Assembly: GCF_021699195.1 (NCBI RefSeq)
Contig: NZ_SSXE01000083.1
Location: 1-53,775, forward strand
Origin: Nonomuraea sp. MG754425
GTDB taxonomy: Bacteria; Actinomycetota; Actinomycetes; Streptosporangiales; Streptosporangiaceae
Reading direction: 5' to 3'
DNA length: 53,775 nt
Of the stretch, positions 32,397-40,158 are shown piece by piece. The notes below the pieces were generated by a model that was not told the origin of the DNA, made no database searches, and worked only from the letters and a program-made list of their open reading frames with translations. A program made the translations under genes and the position numbers. The first letter of the stretch is position 1, and each line of letters starts with the position of its first letter.

Positions 32397-33329
32397 TCAG
32401 ATCCGGCTCAGCGCCCGCATGGCCGCCTCCTCGATGCGCGCGAGATCCCGCAGGAGAGCGGCGGCCCGGCCGAGATGGTCCGGGTCACCGCTCTCCCCGG
32501 CCTTCGCGATCAGGGCGGCCACCTCCGGCCACCGGGCGGCGGCCTCGGTGTAGAGCCGGTGGCCGGTGCGCAGGTCGCCGCCGTCGATCAGTTCGGCGCA
32601 CTCGCCGAGGAAGTCGCGGTAGAGGGCGCGGAACAGCGCTCCGCCGGTGCCGGCCCGCTCCAGCCAGGCCGGCACCCGCTCGGCCGCCGTGGCGATGCCG
32701 CGGTGGCCGAGGTTCGCGATCGGCGCGGCGAGGAAGGTCTCGGCGCAGGCCCTGATGGCGGGGGCGAGCCGGTCCTGCCAGCGGAGCGGGCTGCGTGGCA
32801 GGGCGATGGTGAACGACCGGTTCCTGGCGGTCATCGGGCCGCGTTCGGCCCGCGCCCTGGCCAGGCTGTCCCTGCTGGTACGCACCGCGCCGCCCTGCTG
32901 ACCGGTGTCCACCAGGTGGACGTCGTGCTCGTCGTAGCCGTACATGGCGACGACGTGCCCGCCGAAGTGCGTCCGCGACCGGAAGTACTCCAGGTGGTAG
33001 CAGTCGAGCTGCAGGCCGACCGGGCGGCCGGCGTCGATGGGGGCGGTCACGTTCTGCCACGCCTTGCGCGCCGAGACGGTCTCCGCCACCGTCAGGGTCA
33101 GCCCCAGCCGGGCGGCCAGGTTCCTGGTGAGCTCGAAGGGCTTGACGCGGCCCCCGAGGAAGGGGAACGGCATGCCCTTGCCGTCCCAGTAGACGAAGCC
33201 CAGGCCCGAGCCCAGCCCGAACAGCATGGGCTCGGACAGGTCGAGCCCCTCGTGCCGCAGCAGCACCCCCAGCGCGGTCGTCTCGCAGTGGTGCGTGCCG
33301 CGCGGCTCGACGTCCTGCACGATGGTCAT
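32397..33329 (-). CDS. BtrH N-terminal domain / DUF4872 protein
   Basis: 310 residues. The first half is a cysteine-protease-like BtrH_N fold with Cys-His motifs (THHCETTALGVLLRHEGL near 12, with C15, and FGGHVVAMYGYDEHDVHLVD near 123). The second half is helical and matches DUF4872. BtrH in butirosin synthesis transfers an acyl group from a carrier protein to an aminoglycoside, so acyl transfer or amide cleavage is the likely chemistry. No carrier protein or aminoglycoside genes are nearby. It converges on the MFS gene with 13 nt between stops, and a small hairpin (CTGACC...GGTCAG) covers both stop codons. Confidence 0.8.
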   Translation of the reverse strand: MTIVQDVEPRGTHHCETTALGVLLRHEGLDLSEPMLFGLGSGLGFVYWDGKGMPFPFLGGRVKPFELTRNLAARLGLTLTVAETVSARKAWQNVTAPIDAGRPVGLQLDCYHLEYFRSRTHFGGHVVAMYGYDEHDVHLVDTGQQGGAVRTSRDSLARARAERGPMTARNRSFTIALPRSPLRWQDRLAPAIRACAETFLAAPIANLGHRGIATAAERVPAWLERAGTGGALFRALYRDFLGECAELIDGGDLRTGHRLYTEAAARWPEVAALIAKAGESGDPDHLGRAAALLRDLARIEEAAMRALSRI

Positions 33330-33418
33330 ACGTCGTTCTCCTCGGTGACTGGGCGATCAGCGGGTACTCGGCCAGGACCAGCCTGGAGTCTCCCACGGGG
33401 GGAGAGTCCAGCCGCGGC

Positions 33419-33424
33419 TAGGGT
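33419..33424 (+). promoter_or_regulatory. -10 box TAGGGT six bases before an ATG (leaderless HAD gene)
   Basis: TAGGGT ends 6 nt before the HAD gene ATG, the geometry of actinobacterial leaderless promoters. No good -35 is seen. An imperfect dyad GGAGTCTCCC-N4-GGGAGAGTCC (33385-33408) lies just upstream, between this gene and the divergent BtrH-like gene. Confidence 0.5.
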
Positions 33425-33430
33425 GGGCGG

Positions 33431-34093
33431 ATGATTCGCGCTGTGGTGATCGATGTGGACGACACGCTCTGCCTGACCGAGGCGGTCTGTTTCGAGCTGG
33501 AGAACGAGGTCCTGGCCCGGCTCGGGCGCGGGCCGATGTCGCGGGCGGCGCACCGGTCCACATGGGGGCTGCCGTTGCTGGAGGCGATGCCGCGGCGTTC
33601 GCCGGGGGTCGATCTCGGGGCGTTCGCGGCGGCGTACGCGGAGGTGCTCGGCGCGTACGTGGCCGACGGCCGGCTGGACGCGATCACGCCGGAGAACCTC
33701 CGGACGCTCGACGCGCTGGCCGCCGCCGGGCGCGACGTCATGTTGCTGACCTCGCGGACCGAGGCGGAGGTGGCGCACCTGCTGGACCCCGGCCATGTGC
33801 TGGCGGGCCGGCTGGACGGCGTCTACCACGCCGGCAACGTGCGCTTCGGCAAGCCGGACGGCCGCGCCTTCGACGAGTTGCTGGCCGCGACGGGGCTGAC
33901 GCCCGCCCAGTGTGTGTACGTGGGCGACTCCCCCGGTGACGCGCAGGCCGCCAACGGGGCGGGGCTGGGGTTCGTCGCCTGCATGCAGAGCGGGGTCCGG
34001 CAGCGCGCGGACTTCGCCGGGCATCGCGTGGACGCGTTCATCGACGCGTTCCCCGACGTGGTCGGGGCCGTCGCCCGCCTGGAGGCCGGCTGA
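33431..34093 (+). CDS. HAD-family hydrolase
   Basis: 220 residues, HAD-IA phosphatase. Motif I DVDDTLC (D8, D10), motif II in LLTSRTE, Lys motif GKPDGRAFDE, and the acidic motif VYVGDSPGDAQAA. The helical cap is inserted after motif I. Probably a small-molecule phosphatase; the substrate is unknown. It starts right after a leaderless-type -10 box and is divergent from the BtrH-like gene. Confidence 0.88.
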   Translation: MIRAVVIDVDDTLCLTEAVCFELENEVLARLGRGPMSRAAHRSTWGLPLLEAMPRRSPGVDLGAFAAAYAEVLGAYVADGRLDAITPENLRTLDALAAAGRDVMLLTSRTEAEVAHLLDPGHVLAGRLDGVYHAGNVRFGKPDGRAFDELLAATGLTPAQCVYVGDSPGDAQAANGAGLGFVACMQSGVRQRADFAGHRVDAFIDAFPDVVGAVARLEAG

Positions 34094-34103
34094 CCCGCTC
34101 GCT

Positions 34104-34126
34104 ACACTGGAGCCGCAATCCAATGT
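34104..34126. promoter_or_regulatory. inverted repeat before a TetR gene
   Basis: ACACTGGA (34104-34111) and TCCAATGT (34119-34126) pair at 7 of 8 positions across 7 nt, 24 nt before the TetR GTG. A likely autoregulatory operator. Confidence 0.5.
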
Positions 34127-34149
34127 GAGCGCATCGAGAAGGTGACCGG

Positions 34150-34827
34150 GTGGCGGGCAGACGCGTTCGAGGGCCGGGGGCGCACCACGAGGAGCGGCGC
34201 GACGAGATCGCCGACGCCGTGCTCGCCATCGTCGCCGAACGCGGCCTGGCCGCGGTGTCGCTGGCCACCGTGGCCGAGCGCGCCGGCATCTCCCCCGGCC
34301 GCGTGCAGCACTACTTCCCCGCCAAGCGCGGGCTCATCGAGGCCGCCTTCGAGCGCGGCAACGCGCTGTCCGCCGCCCGCATCCGGCGCACGGCGGGCGC
34401 GGACCTCGACACCGCCGAACCGCGCCTGGTGCTCACCACCGTGCTCACCGAACTGATCCCGTACGACGCCACCACCGAGGCCCACATGCGCGTGCGCCAG
34501 TCCTTCCACGCCCTGGGCTTCGCCGAGGACGCCATCGCGGCCCGCCTCCGCACCCTGTACGCCGCCTTCCACCGCCAGTTGGCCGACCTCGTCCGCAGGG
34601 ACCAGCGGGCCGGCCGCATCCGGGCCGGGGCGGACCCGCACGGCACGGCCCTGGCCCTCGTCGCCCTGGCCGAGGGGCTGGCCGCCTACGTCCTCATCGG
34701 CGTCGTCGGCGCCGATGTCGCCCGCGACCGGCTCCTCGCCGAGATCGCCGCGCTCTACGACGGGGTAGCACCCCCTAAAAGGACAGACCGGCTCTCTTGG
34801 CCGAGTGCATACCCGCGCCCGCGTTGA
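34150..34827 (+). CDS. TetR-family regulator
   Basis: 225 residues. HTH at about 15-57 (RRDEIADAVLAIVAERGLAA, LATVAERAGISPGRVQHYF, then PAKRGLIEAAFERG). The effector domain resembles the BetI-like group. GTG start with AGAAGG upstream. It lies between a HAD hydrolase and an ion channel on the same strand, so the target could be the channel or itself. No ligand is suggested. Confidence 0.85.
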   Translation: MAGRRVRGPGAHHEERRDEIADAVLAIVAERGLAAVSLATVAERAGISPGRVQHYFPAKRGLIEAAFERGNALSAARIRRTAGADLDTAEPRLVLTTVLTELIPYDATTEAHMRVRQSFHALGFAEDAIAARLRTLYAAFHRQLADLVRRDQRAGRIRAGADPHGTALALVALAEGLAAYVLIGVVGADVARDRLLAEIAALYDGVAPPKRTDRLSWPSAYPRPR

Positions 34828-34856
34828 GCGGCGGGCCGCCGAGGAAGGCTGATCGC

Positions 34857-35354
34857 ATGTGTCCTTCCCGGGCCGCCCTGCCGGCATGGTCGCGGACCGC
34901 GCTCGCCGCGGTCCTGATCATCGGCGTGTACTTCCTGGCGCCGCTGCCGGTGACGGAGGCCGAGCCCGGCCCTCCCGGGCTGCGCGCGGGCGGCTGCCTG
35001 GCCGGGCTGGCCGTGGTGACCTGGCTGCTCGCGAGCCAGGTCAGGCGGGCGCTGCGGCCGGACCGGCGGCTCGCGCAGCAGGTGGCCGCGCTGCTGACCA
35101 TCGTCAACATCGTGGTGGTCTTCTTCGCGGCGGCCTACTTCTCGATGGCCGGCCAGTTCACCGGGATCCGCACCCGGCTGGACGCGCTGTACTTCTCGGT
35201 GACGACGCTGGGCACGCTCGGCTTCGGCGACGTCGTCCCGGTCGGGCAGGCGGCGAAGGTGACGGTCATCGTGCAGGTGGTCTTCGACCTGATCATCGTG
35301 ACGACGGCGCTCACGATCGTGGCCGGCGCGCTGCGTCCGCGCGACCGGCCGTGA
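34857..35354 (+). CDS. small potassium-channel-like protein
   Basis: 165 residues with about four membrane helices (RTALAAVLIIGVYFLAPLP, AGLAVVTWLLASQ, LLTIVNIVVVFFAAAY and VIVQVVFDLIIVTTALTIVA). Between the last two is a pore loop DALYFSVTTLGTLGFGDVVP whose selectivity filter reads TLGFGD (120-125), a TVGYGD variant. The family is the two-helix-pore ion channels (Ion_trans_2), here with two extra N-terminal helices and no regulatory RCK domain. Start at ATG 34857, with AGGAAGG upstream. Confidence 0.85.
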   Translation: MCPSRAALPAWSRTALAAVLIIGVYFLAPLPVTEAEPGPPGLRAGGCLAGLAVVTWLLASQVRRALRPDRRLAQQVAALLTIVNIVVVFFAAAYFSMAGQFTGIRTRLDALYFSVTTLGTLGFGDVVPVGQAAKVTVIVQVVFDLIIVTTALTIVAGALRPRDRP

Positions 35355-35359
35355 ACGTG

Positions 35360-35377
35360 CCCGTGAGGGAGCACGGG
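35360..35377 (+). terminator. short hairpin after the channel gene
   Basis: CCCGTG-N6-CACGGG, five bases after the channel stop. A weak candidate terminator before the P-type ATPase gene. Confidence 0.35.
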
Positions 35378-35456
35378 GTTCGTACGCGGGGAAAACAGGT
35401 ATGCGAGACGTGACGGCGTATCGGCCGGTCGGGGGATCAGGGACGGGGGGAAGAGC

Positions 35457-38003
35457 GTGGTGAGTCCCGCGTGCTCCGGGCTGTCGTCCGCGCAGGCGGC
35501 GGCCCGCCTGGAGCGGGACGGGCCCAACCTCCTGCCCGGCAAGCCGCCCGTCCCGCTGTGGCGGCGGGTGGCCGCGCAGTTGCGCGATCCGCTGATCGTC
35601 GTCCTGCTCGTGGCGGCGGCGCTGACGGTCGCCACGGGCGACTGGACCGACACCGCCGTGATCGTGCTGGTGATCGTCGTCAACACCTCCGTCGGGGTGG
35701 CGCAGGAGGTCCGGGCCGACCGGGCCATCACGGCGTTGTCCCGGCTCACGGCGCCGCTCGCACGGGTGGTCCGCGACGGCTCGCAGACCGAGACGCCGGC
35801 GGCCGAGATCGTCGTGGGCGACCTGCTGGTGCTGGCGGAGGGCGACGTCGTCGTGGCCGACGCCAGGGTGGTGGAGTCGGCGGCGCTGCTCGTGGACGAG
35901 TCGTCCCTCACCGGGGAGTCGGTGCCGGTGGACAAGGCCGGCGACGATCCGGTCTCCGCGGGCACCGTCGTCGTGCGCGGGCGCGGCCGGGCGGTCGTCA
36001 CCGCCGTCGGGGCGGCGAGCGCGACCGGCCAGATCGCGTCCATGCTGGCCGAGGGGGCCGGGCTGACGCCGTTGCAGCGGCGGCTGGCGGACGTCGGCCG
36101 GCTGCTGGCCGGGGTCGCCGTGGCGCTGTCGGCGCTGGTGCTGGCGCTGGGGCTGGTCCGCGGGCAGCCCGTCGAGCTGATGGTGGTGACCGCGATCAGC
36201 CTGGTGGTCGCCGCCGTGCCCGAGTCGCTGCCCGCGGTCGTGACGCTGAGCCTGGCCCTGGGGGCGCGCCGGATGGCCGCACGCCAGGCGCTGGTCCGCA
36301 GGCTGCCCGCCGTCGAGACGCTCGGCGCGGTGACCGTGCTCGCCACGGACAAGACCGGCACCCTCACCGAGGGCAGGATGGTCGCCCGGCGCGTCTGGAC
36401 CCCCGAGGGCGAGGCCACCGTCACCGGCTCCGGCTACGCGCCCGACGGCGAGATCGTCCGCGACGGCTCCCTCGGCGAGGCGCGCCTGGCCGGCCTGCTG
36501 ACGGCGGCCGTGCTGTGCAACGACGCCCGCCTGTCGCCGCCCCAGGAGCCCGGCCCGGAGTGGACGGCGCTGGGCGATCCCACCGAGGCGGCCCTGCTCG
36601 CCGCCGCCGCCAAGCTCGGCCTGGACCGCGAGCAACTCCAGGAACGGTTCCCGAGGGTGGCCGAACATCCCTTCGACAGCGTGCGCAAGCGGATGAGCAC
36701 CGTGCACCGCCTGCCCGGCGGGCGGGCCAGGGTGATCTGCAAGGGCGCGCCCGACGTGCTGCTGCGCGCGCCCGTCCTGGCCGACGACCCGGCGCTGGTC
36801 GCCCGCGCGGCCGAGCGGGCCGAACAGCTCGCCGGGGACGGGTACCGGGTCCTGGCCGTGGCGGGCCTCGATCTGGACACCGTTCCCGAGGCGGTGCCGG
36901 AGAGCGGGTTGTCCCTGCTCGGGCTGGTGGCGATCCTCGACCCGCCACGGCCGGCCGCCTCCGCCGCGATCGCCGACTGCGTACGGGCCGGCATCAGGCC
37001 GCTGCTCATCACCGGCGACCATCCGGGGACCGCGCGGGCCGTCGCCACCGACCTGGGCATCATCTCCCCTGGAGACCCGGTCGCGGACCTGCGGCGTCCC
37101 GGGCCCCGGCCGGCCGGGGCGAGCGTGTACGCGCGGGCCACGCCCGGCCAGAAGCTGGAGATCATCGAGGAGCTGCGCGCCCGCGGCGAGACCCTCGCGA
37201 TGACCGGCGACGGCGTCAACGACGGCCCGGCGCTGCGCCGCGCCGACATCGGCGTGGCCATGGGCGGGCGCGGCACCGAGGTCGCCCGGCAGGCGTCCGA
37301 CCTCGTCCTCGCCGACGACAACCTGGACACCGTCGTCGCGGCCGTCGAGGAGGGCCGCCGGGTGTACGCCAACATCCGCCGGTTCCTGGTCTACGGCCTG
37401 TCCGGCGGGGCCGCCGAGATCGCGGTGATGCTGCTGGGGCCGTTCGCCGGCCTCGCGCTCCCGCTGCTGCCGGCCCAGATCCTGTGGATCAACCTGCTCA
37501 CGCACGGGCTGCCGGGCGTGGCGCTGGGCGGCGAGCCGTCCGTCCCCGGGGCCATGGACGCCCCGCCCCGGCCGCCGAACGAGAGCATCCTCGGCGCGGG
37601 GTTGTGGCAGCGGCTGGTCCGCATCGCGGTCGTGCTGACGGCCGTCACCCTCGGCGTCGCCGTCTGGGCCCACCAGACCGGACGCCCGTGGCAGAGCATG
37701 GCCTTCTTCGCCCTCGGAGCCGCCCAGCTCGGGGTGGCGCTCGGGTCGCGCACCCGGCCGGGCACGTCGGCCAACCCGATGTTGCTGGTGGCCGTCGCCG
37801 GAGCGTTCGTGCTGCAACTGGCCGGGCTGTACCTGCCGCCGCTGCGGGACCTGCTCGGCACCGAGCCGCTGTCGCCGGGCGACCTGCTGATCGTGGTCGC
37901 GCTGTCGGTGCTCGGCTACGCCGCCGTCCGTCTCGACCGGGTGCTGCACCCGTCCCGGCGGGACGCGGGTTCGCCGGTCCGTCCTCGTGACGGCTCGCGC
38001 TGA
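35457..38003 (+). CDS. P-type cation-transporting ATPase (PII, Ca2+-type)
   Basis: 848 residues. Cation ATPase N-domain at 5-50, actuator motif DESSLTGESVPV near 145, phosphorylation site D298 in DKTGTLTEGRM, nucleotide-domain KGAPDVLLRAP near 430, hinge motif MTGDGVNDGPALRRADIGVAMG near 580, then a C-terminal bundle of about six helices. The TM4 motif reads AVPESLPAVVTL. No heavy-metal-binding N-terminal domain, so calcium or another hard cation (Mg2+, Mn2+) is more likely than copper or zinc. GTG start with GGGGGG upstream. Confidence 0.92.
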   Translation: MVSPACSGLSSAQAAARLERDGPNLLPGKPPVPLWRRVAAQLRDPLIVVLLVAAALTVATGDWTDTAVIVLVIVVNTSVGVAQEVRADRAITALSRLTAPLARVVRDGSQTETPAAEIVVGDLLVLAEGDVVVADARVVESAALLVDESSLTGESVPVDKAGDDPVSAGTVVVRGRGRAVVTAVGAASATGQIASMLAEGAGLTPLQRRLADVGRLLAGVAVALSALVLALGLVRGQPVELMVVTAISLVVAAVPESLPAVVTLSLALGARRMAARQALVRRLPAVETLGAVTVLATDKTGTLTEGRMVARRVWTPEGEATVTGSGYAPDGEIVRDGSLGEARLAGLLTAAVLCNDARLSPPQEPGPEWTALGDPTEAALLAAAAKLGLDREQLQERFPRVAEHPFDSVRKRMSTVHRLPGGRARVICKGAPDVLLRAPVLADDPALVARAAERAEQLAGDGYRVLAVAGLDLDTVPEAVPESGLSLLGLVAILDPPRPAASAAIADCVRAGIRPLLITGDHPGTARAVATDLGIISPGDPVADLRRPGPRPAGASVYARATPGQKLEIIEELRARGETLAMTGDGVNDGPALRRADIGVAMGGRGTEVARQASDLVLADDNLDTVVAAVEEGRRVYANIRRFLVYGLSGGAAEIAVMLLGPFAGLALPLLPAQILWINLLTHGLPGVALGGEPSVPGAMDAPPRPPNESILGAGLWQRLVRIAVVLTAVTLGVAVWAHQTGRPWQSMAFFALGAAQLGVALGSRTRPGTSANPMLLVAVAGAFVLQLAGLYLPPLRDLLGTEPLSPGDLLIVVALSVLGYAAVRLDRVLHPSRRDAGSPVRPRDGSR

Positions 38004-38111
38004 ACCGGCGCGGCCACGACACAGCATTGCGCGCCTTTCCCGTGGCTTTGCCCTCTTCGGGGCAGAGATCCGCCCAGGAGGACTCTCGACGGGGCAGCGA
38101 AAGGCTCGATC

Positions 38112-38951
38112 ATGAACGACCTCATCGTGGTGGGAACCGACGGGTCGCCGGGCGCCGACACGGCTCTCGCGTGGGCGGGCGACGACGCGGCGCGCAAGGG
38201 GCTGCGGCTCGAACTCGTCCACGTGATCGAGCGCGGCTCGTACGACATGCCCCGCTCCCCGGTCCCCGGCCTGCTGGAGAACCTGGGCGAGGTGGCCGAG
38301 GCGATGCTGGAGGAGAAGGCCGAGACGGTCCGCACCCGCCACCCGGAGGTCGAGGTGACCACCGAGGTCAAGGCCGGGTCCGCGGTGGCGGAACTGCGCG
38401 CGCAGGCCGAGTCGGCGGCCGAGCTGGTGGTGGGCTCGCGCGGCCGGGGCGGGTTCGTCAGCGCGCTGCTCGGCTCGGTGAGCCTGGGGGTGGCGGGCCA
38501 TGCCCACGGCACGGTCGTCGTGGTACGCCCGTCCACGCCCGATGGCGGCCAGGTCGTGGTGGGCCTGGACGAGAAGGGCACCTCCGAACCGGCCCTGGCG
38601 CACGCCTTCGCCGAGGCGTCCCTGCGCCGGGTGCCGCTGCGCGTCGTCCACGCGTACACGATCCCGCTGCACGCGTTCTCGCTCGACTTCGAGCAGTTGC
38701 AGCGCACCCAGTACGAGTACATGCGCGGCCGGCTCACCGTGTGGCAGGCCGACTACCCCGAGGTCGAGGTGGTCGAGGACATCACCTCCGTGCACCCGGT
38801 CTCGGCGCTCACCGAGGCGTCCAAGAACGCGGACCTGCTCGTGGTCGGCAACCGGGGGCACGGCGGCATGACGTCGGCGATGCTCGGCTCCGTCACCCAC
38901 GGCGTGCTGCACCACGCGCACTGCCCGGTCGCCGTGGTCCGCGACGACGGG
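38112..38951 (+). CDS. universal stress protein whose stop codon is lost
   Basis: Two tandem UspA domains in about 279 residues. Domain 1 starts IVVGTDGSPGADTALAW and ends in the nucleotide motif VVGSRGRGGFVSALLGSVS; domain 2 has VVVGLDEKGTSEPALAHAF and VVGNRGHGGMTSAMLGSVT, ending HCPVAVVRDDG where USPs normally stop. Here there is no stop. The frame continues as Arg/Ser-rich sequence, antisense to the next gene, and then runs in frame through the TOMM precursor to 40133, a 673-codon ORF. The homologous part is annotated here. AAAGG lies 8 nt before the ATG. In actinobacteria such proteins bind ATP and appear under stress or hypoxia. Confidence 0.75.
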
Positions 38952-39207
38952 TGTTCTGCACGGCGTCCTCGTTGCACGAGTAGGTCTTGTAGAGCGTGGC
39001 CTTGTACGGCGTCTTGTTCTGCGCGATGTTCGCGTTCACGTCGAGGTCGTAGCAGCGTTCGGTCGGGTCGTCGATCTCGGTCCAGGCCGTGGCGTCGCCG
39101 CTGCGGTAGTAGAAGACGCTCGCGTCGGCGTGCGCCGAGAGTGTCGTCGTCAGGCCGGTGGCGAGCACGATCGCCGCCAGCGCGGAAAGAGAATGCTTGC
39201 TGTCCAC
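38893..39207 (-). CDS. small secreted protein with a disrupted C-terminus
   Basis: 104 codons as it stands. Signal peptide at 1-28 (SKHSLSALAAIVLATGLTTT, cleaved after SAHA). The mature part is small and acidic with two Cys (ERCYDLDVNANI and KTYSCNEDAVQNT), reminiscent of the small beta-crystallin-like exoproteins of actinomycetes. After AVQNT the reading becomes Arg/Pro/Gly-rich (RRRGPRRPGSARGAARRG) because it is antisense to the USP end, so the natural C-terminus seems lost at about 38950. GTG 39207 is chosen because GAGGAGG precedes it by 7 nt. Probably a broken gene. Confidence 0.6.
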   Translation of the reverse strand: MDSKHSLSALAAIVLATGLTTTLSAHADASVFYYRSGDATAWTEIDDPTERCYDLDVNANIAQNKTPYKATLYKTYSCNEDAVQNTRRRGPRRPGSARGAARRG

Positions 39208-39259
39208 CCCACGCACCTCCTCGCTGTTCAGGTGCCGATGCGGCCGACGCTAGCACGCG

Positions 39260-39327
39260 GCGCGGCCTCGGCATTTCCATGGCGGCGGCATGGAACGTTT
39301 ACCCGGCGGGTTTCTCCGAGGCCGCGC
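39260..39327. repeat. nested perfect inverted repeats upstream of the TOMM precursor
   Basis: Outer arms GCGCGGCCTCGG (39260-39271) and CCGAGGCCGCGC (39316-39327) are perfect over 12 bp. Inside lies a second perfect dyad TTCCATG-N7-CATGGAA (39275-39295). It is in the 248-nt gap between the divergent secreted-protein start and the precursor start. It could be an operator, a cruciform or an RNA element. Confidence 0.65.
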
Positions 39328-39455
39328 GGAATGGCGAAGTCGACGGTGGTTTACCGACGATTTCCTTGCCATCGGCGGAGATACGCCCAGGTCAGGCCCG
39401 GATAGGAACCACGAGGTGTCCGCGACGCGGCCGCCCGCCGGGGATCGGAGGAAAG

Positions 39456-40133
39456 ATGGCCGGCACGATTACCGAGCTCGACGTCGAATTCGGAATGCCT
39501 TTCATCGAACGCGCCCTGGAGAACTCCGGCGACGCCGGGCTGCTGCGCGCCGAACTCGAACGCCTCGGCCTGCGGGCGATGCCGCACCGCGCGCGGGCGG
39601 TGAACATCTACAGCGAGCGCGACCAGGCGGGCTTCGCCGTGGGGATCCTGCCGTTCGTCACCGACGACCTGACGCAGCACGGCGGCCTCAGCGTCTCGCA
39701 GGGCGGGTTCGCCGTGGCCGTGCGGGTGGTCATGGAGGCGCGCACGGACATCCGGGCCTTCGCCACGATGTTCGTCGTGGACGGCCAGGTGGTGTCGGCG
39801 CAGTACGACGCGTCGGAGCTGCTGGAGCTGGGGGCCGAGGCGCTGGCCGGCCAGGCGCCCGACGTCGGCACCGACCTGCCCCTCGCGGACGTGTCGGTGC
39901 GCCAGGTGCTGTCGATCTCGGACTTCGCGCACGCCGCGTTCCTGCACGACGAGTCGTCCATGAACATCTACGACCCCGAGGAGATGGCGGCGCTGCGCGG
40001 GCAGGGCGGCCTGGCCGCCGAGATCGCCGGCTTCGCCCGCCTCCAGGCCACCGCCTCGCACAGCGGCGGCGGCAGTTGCAGTTGCAGCACCTCCTGCCAC
40101 GGGTGCAGCAGCACCAGCACGAGCGCGATCTGA
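39456..40133 (+). CDS. TOMM (thiazole/oxazole-modified) precursor peptide with a very long leader
   Basis: 225 residues. Residues 1-200 look like a folded domain, not a short leader: helical start (FIERALENSGDAGLLRAELE), then beta-rich stretches (GFAVAVRVVMEARTDIRAFA, TMFVVDGQVVSAQYDASELL). The last 25 residues (from SHSGGG) are the probable core, ending SCSCSTSCHGCSSTSTSAI, with Cys at 208, 210, 214 and 217 and many Ser/Thr, the residues a cyclodehydratase turns into thiazol(in)es and oxazol(in)es. GGAGG lies 5 nt before the ATG. It is followed after 25 nt by the ThiF-like, YcaO and SagB-like genes. The leader matches no precursor family I know. The frame is also continuous with the upstream USP gene. 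Confidence 0.85.
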   Translation: MAGTITELDVEFGMPFIERALENSGDAGLLRAELERLGLRAMPHRARAVNIYSERDQAGFAVGILPFVTDDLTQHGGLSVSQGGFAVAVRVVMEARTDIRAFATMFVVDGQVVSAQYDASELLELGAEALAGQAPDVGTDLPLADVSVRQVLSISDFAHAAFLHDESSMNIYDPEEMAALRGQGGLAAEIAGFARLQATASHSGGGSCSCSTSCHGCSSTSTSAI

Positions 40134-40158
40134 GCGCGACCCGACGGAGGCCACGCCC

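Noticed and set aside
34755..38921. 1388-codon open frame on the minus strand
   Set aside because: Antisense to the ion channel, P-type ATPase and USP genes. Extreme Arg/Gln/His/Gly composition and no motifs.
38112..40133. A real USP-TOMM fusion protein as the main annotation
   Set aside because: The middle ~170 residues are antisense noise and the precursor has its own strong ribosome binding site, so two genes are annotated and the fusion is kept as a finding.
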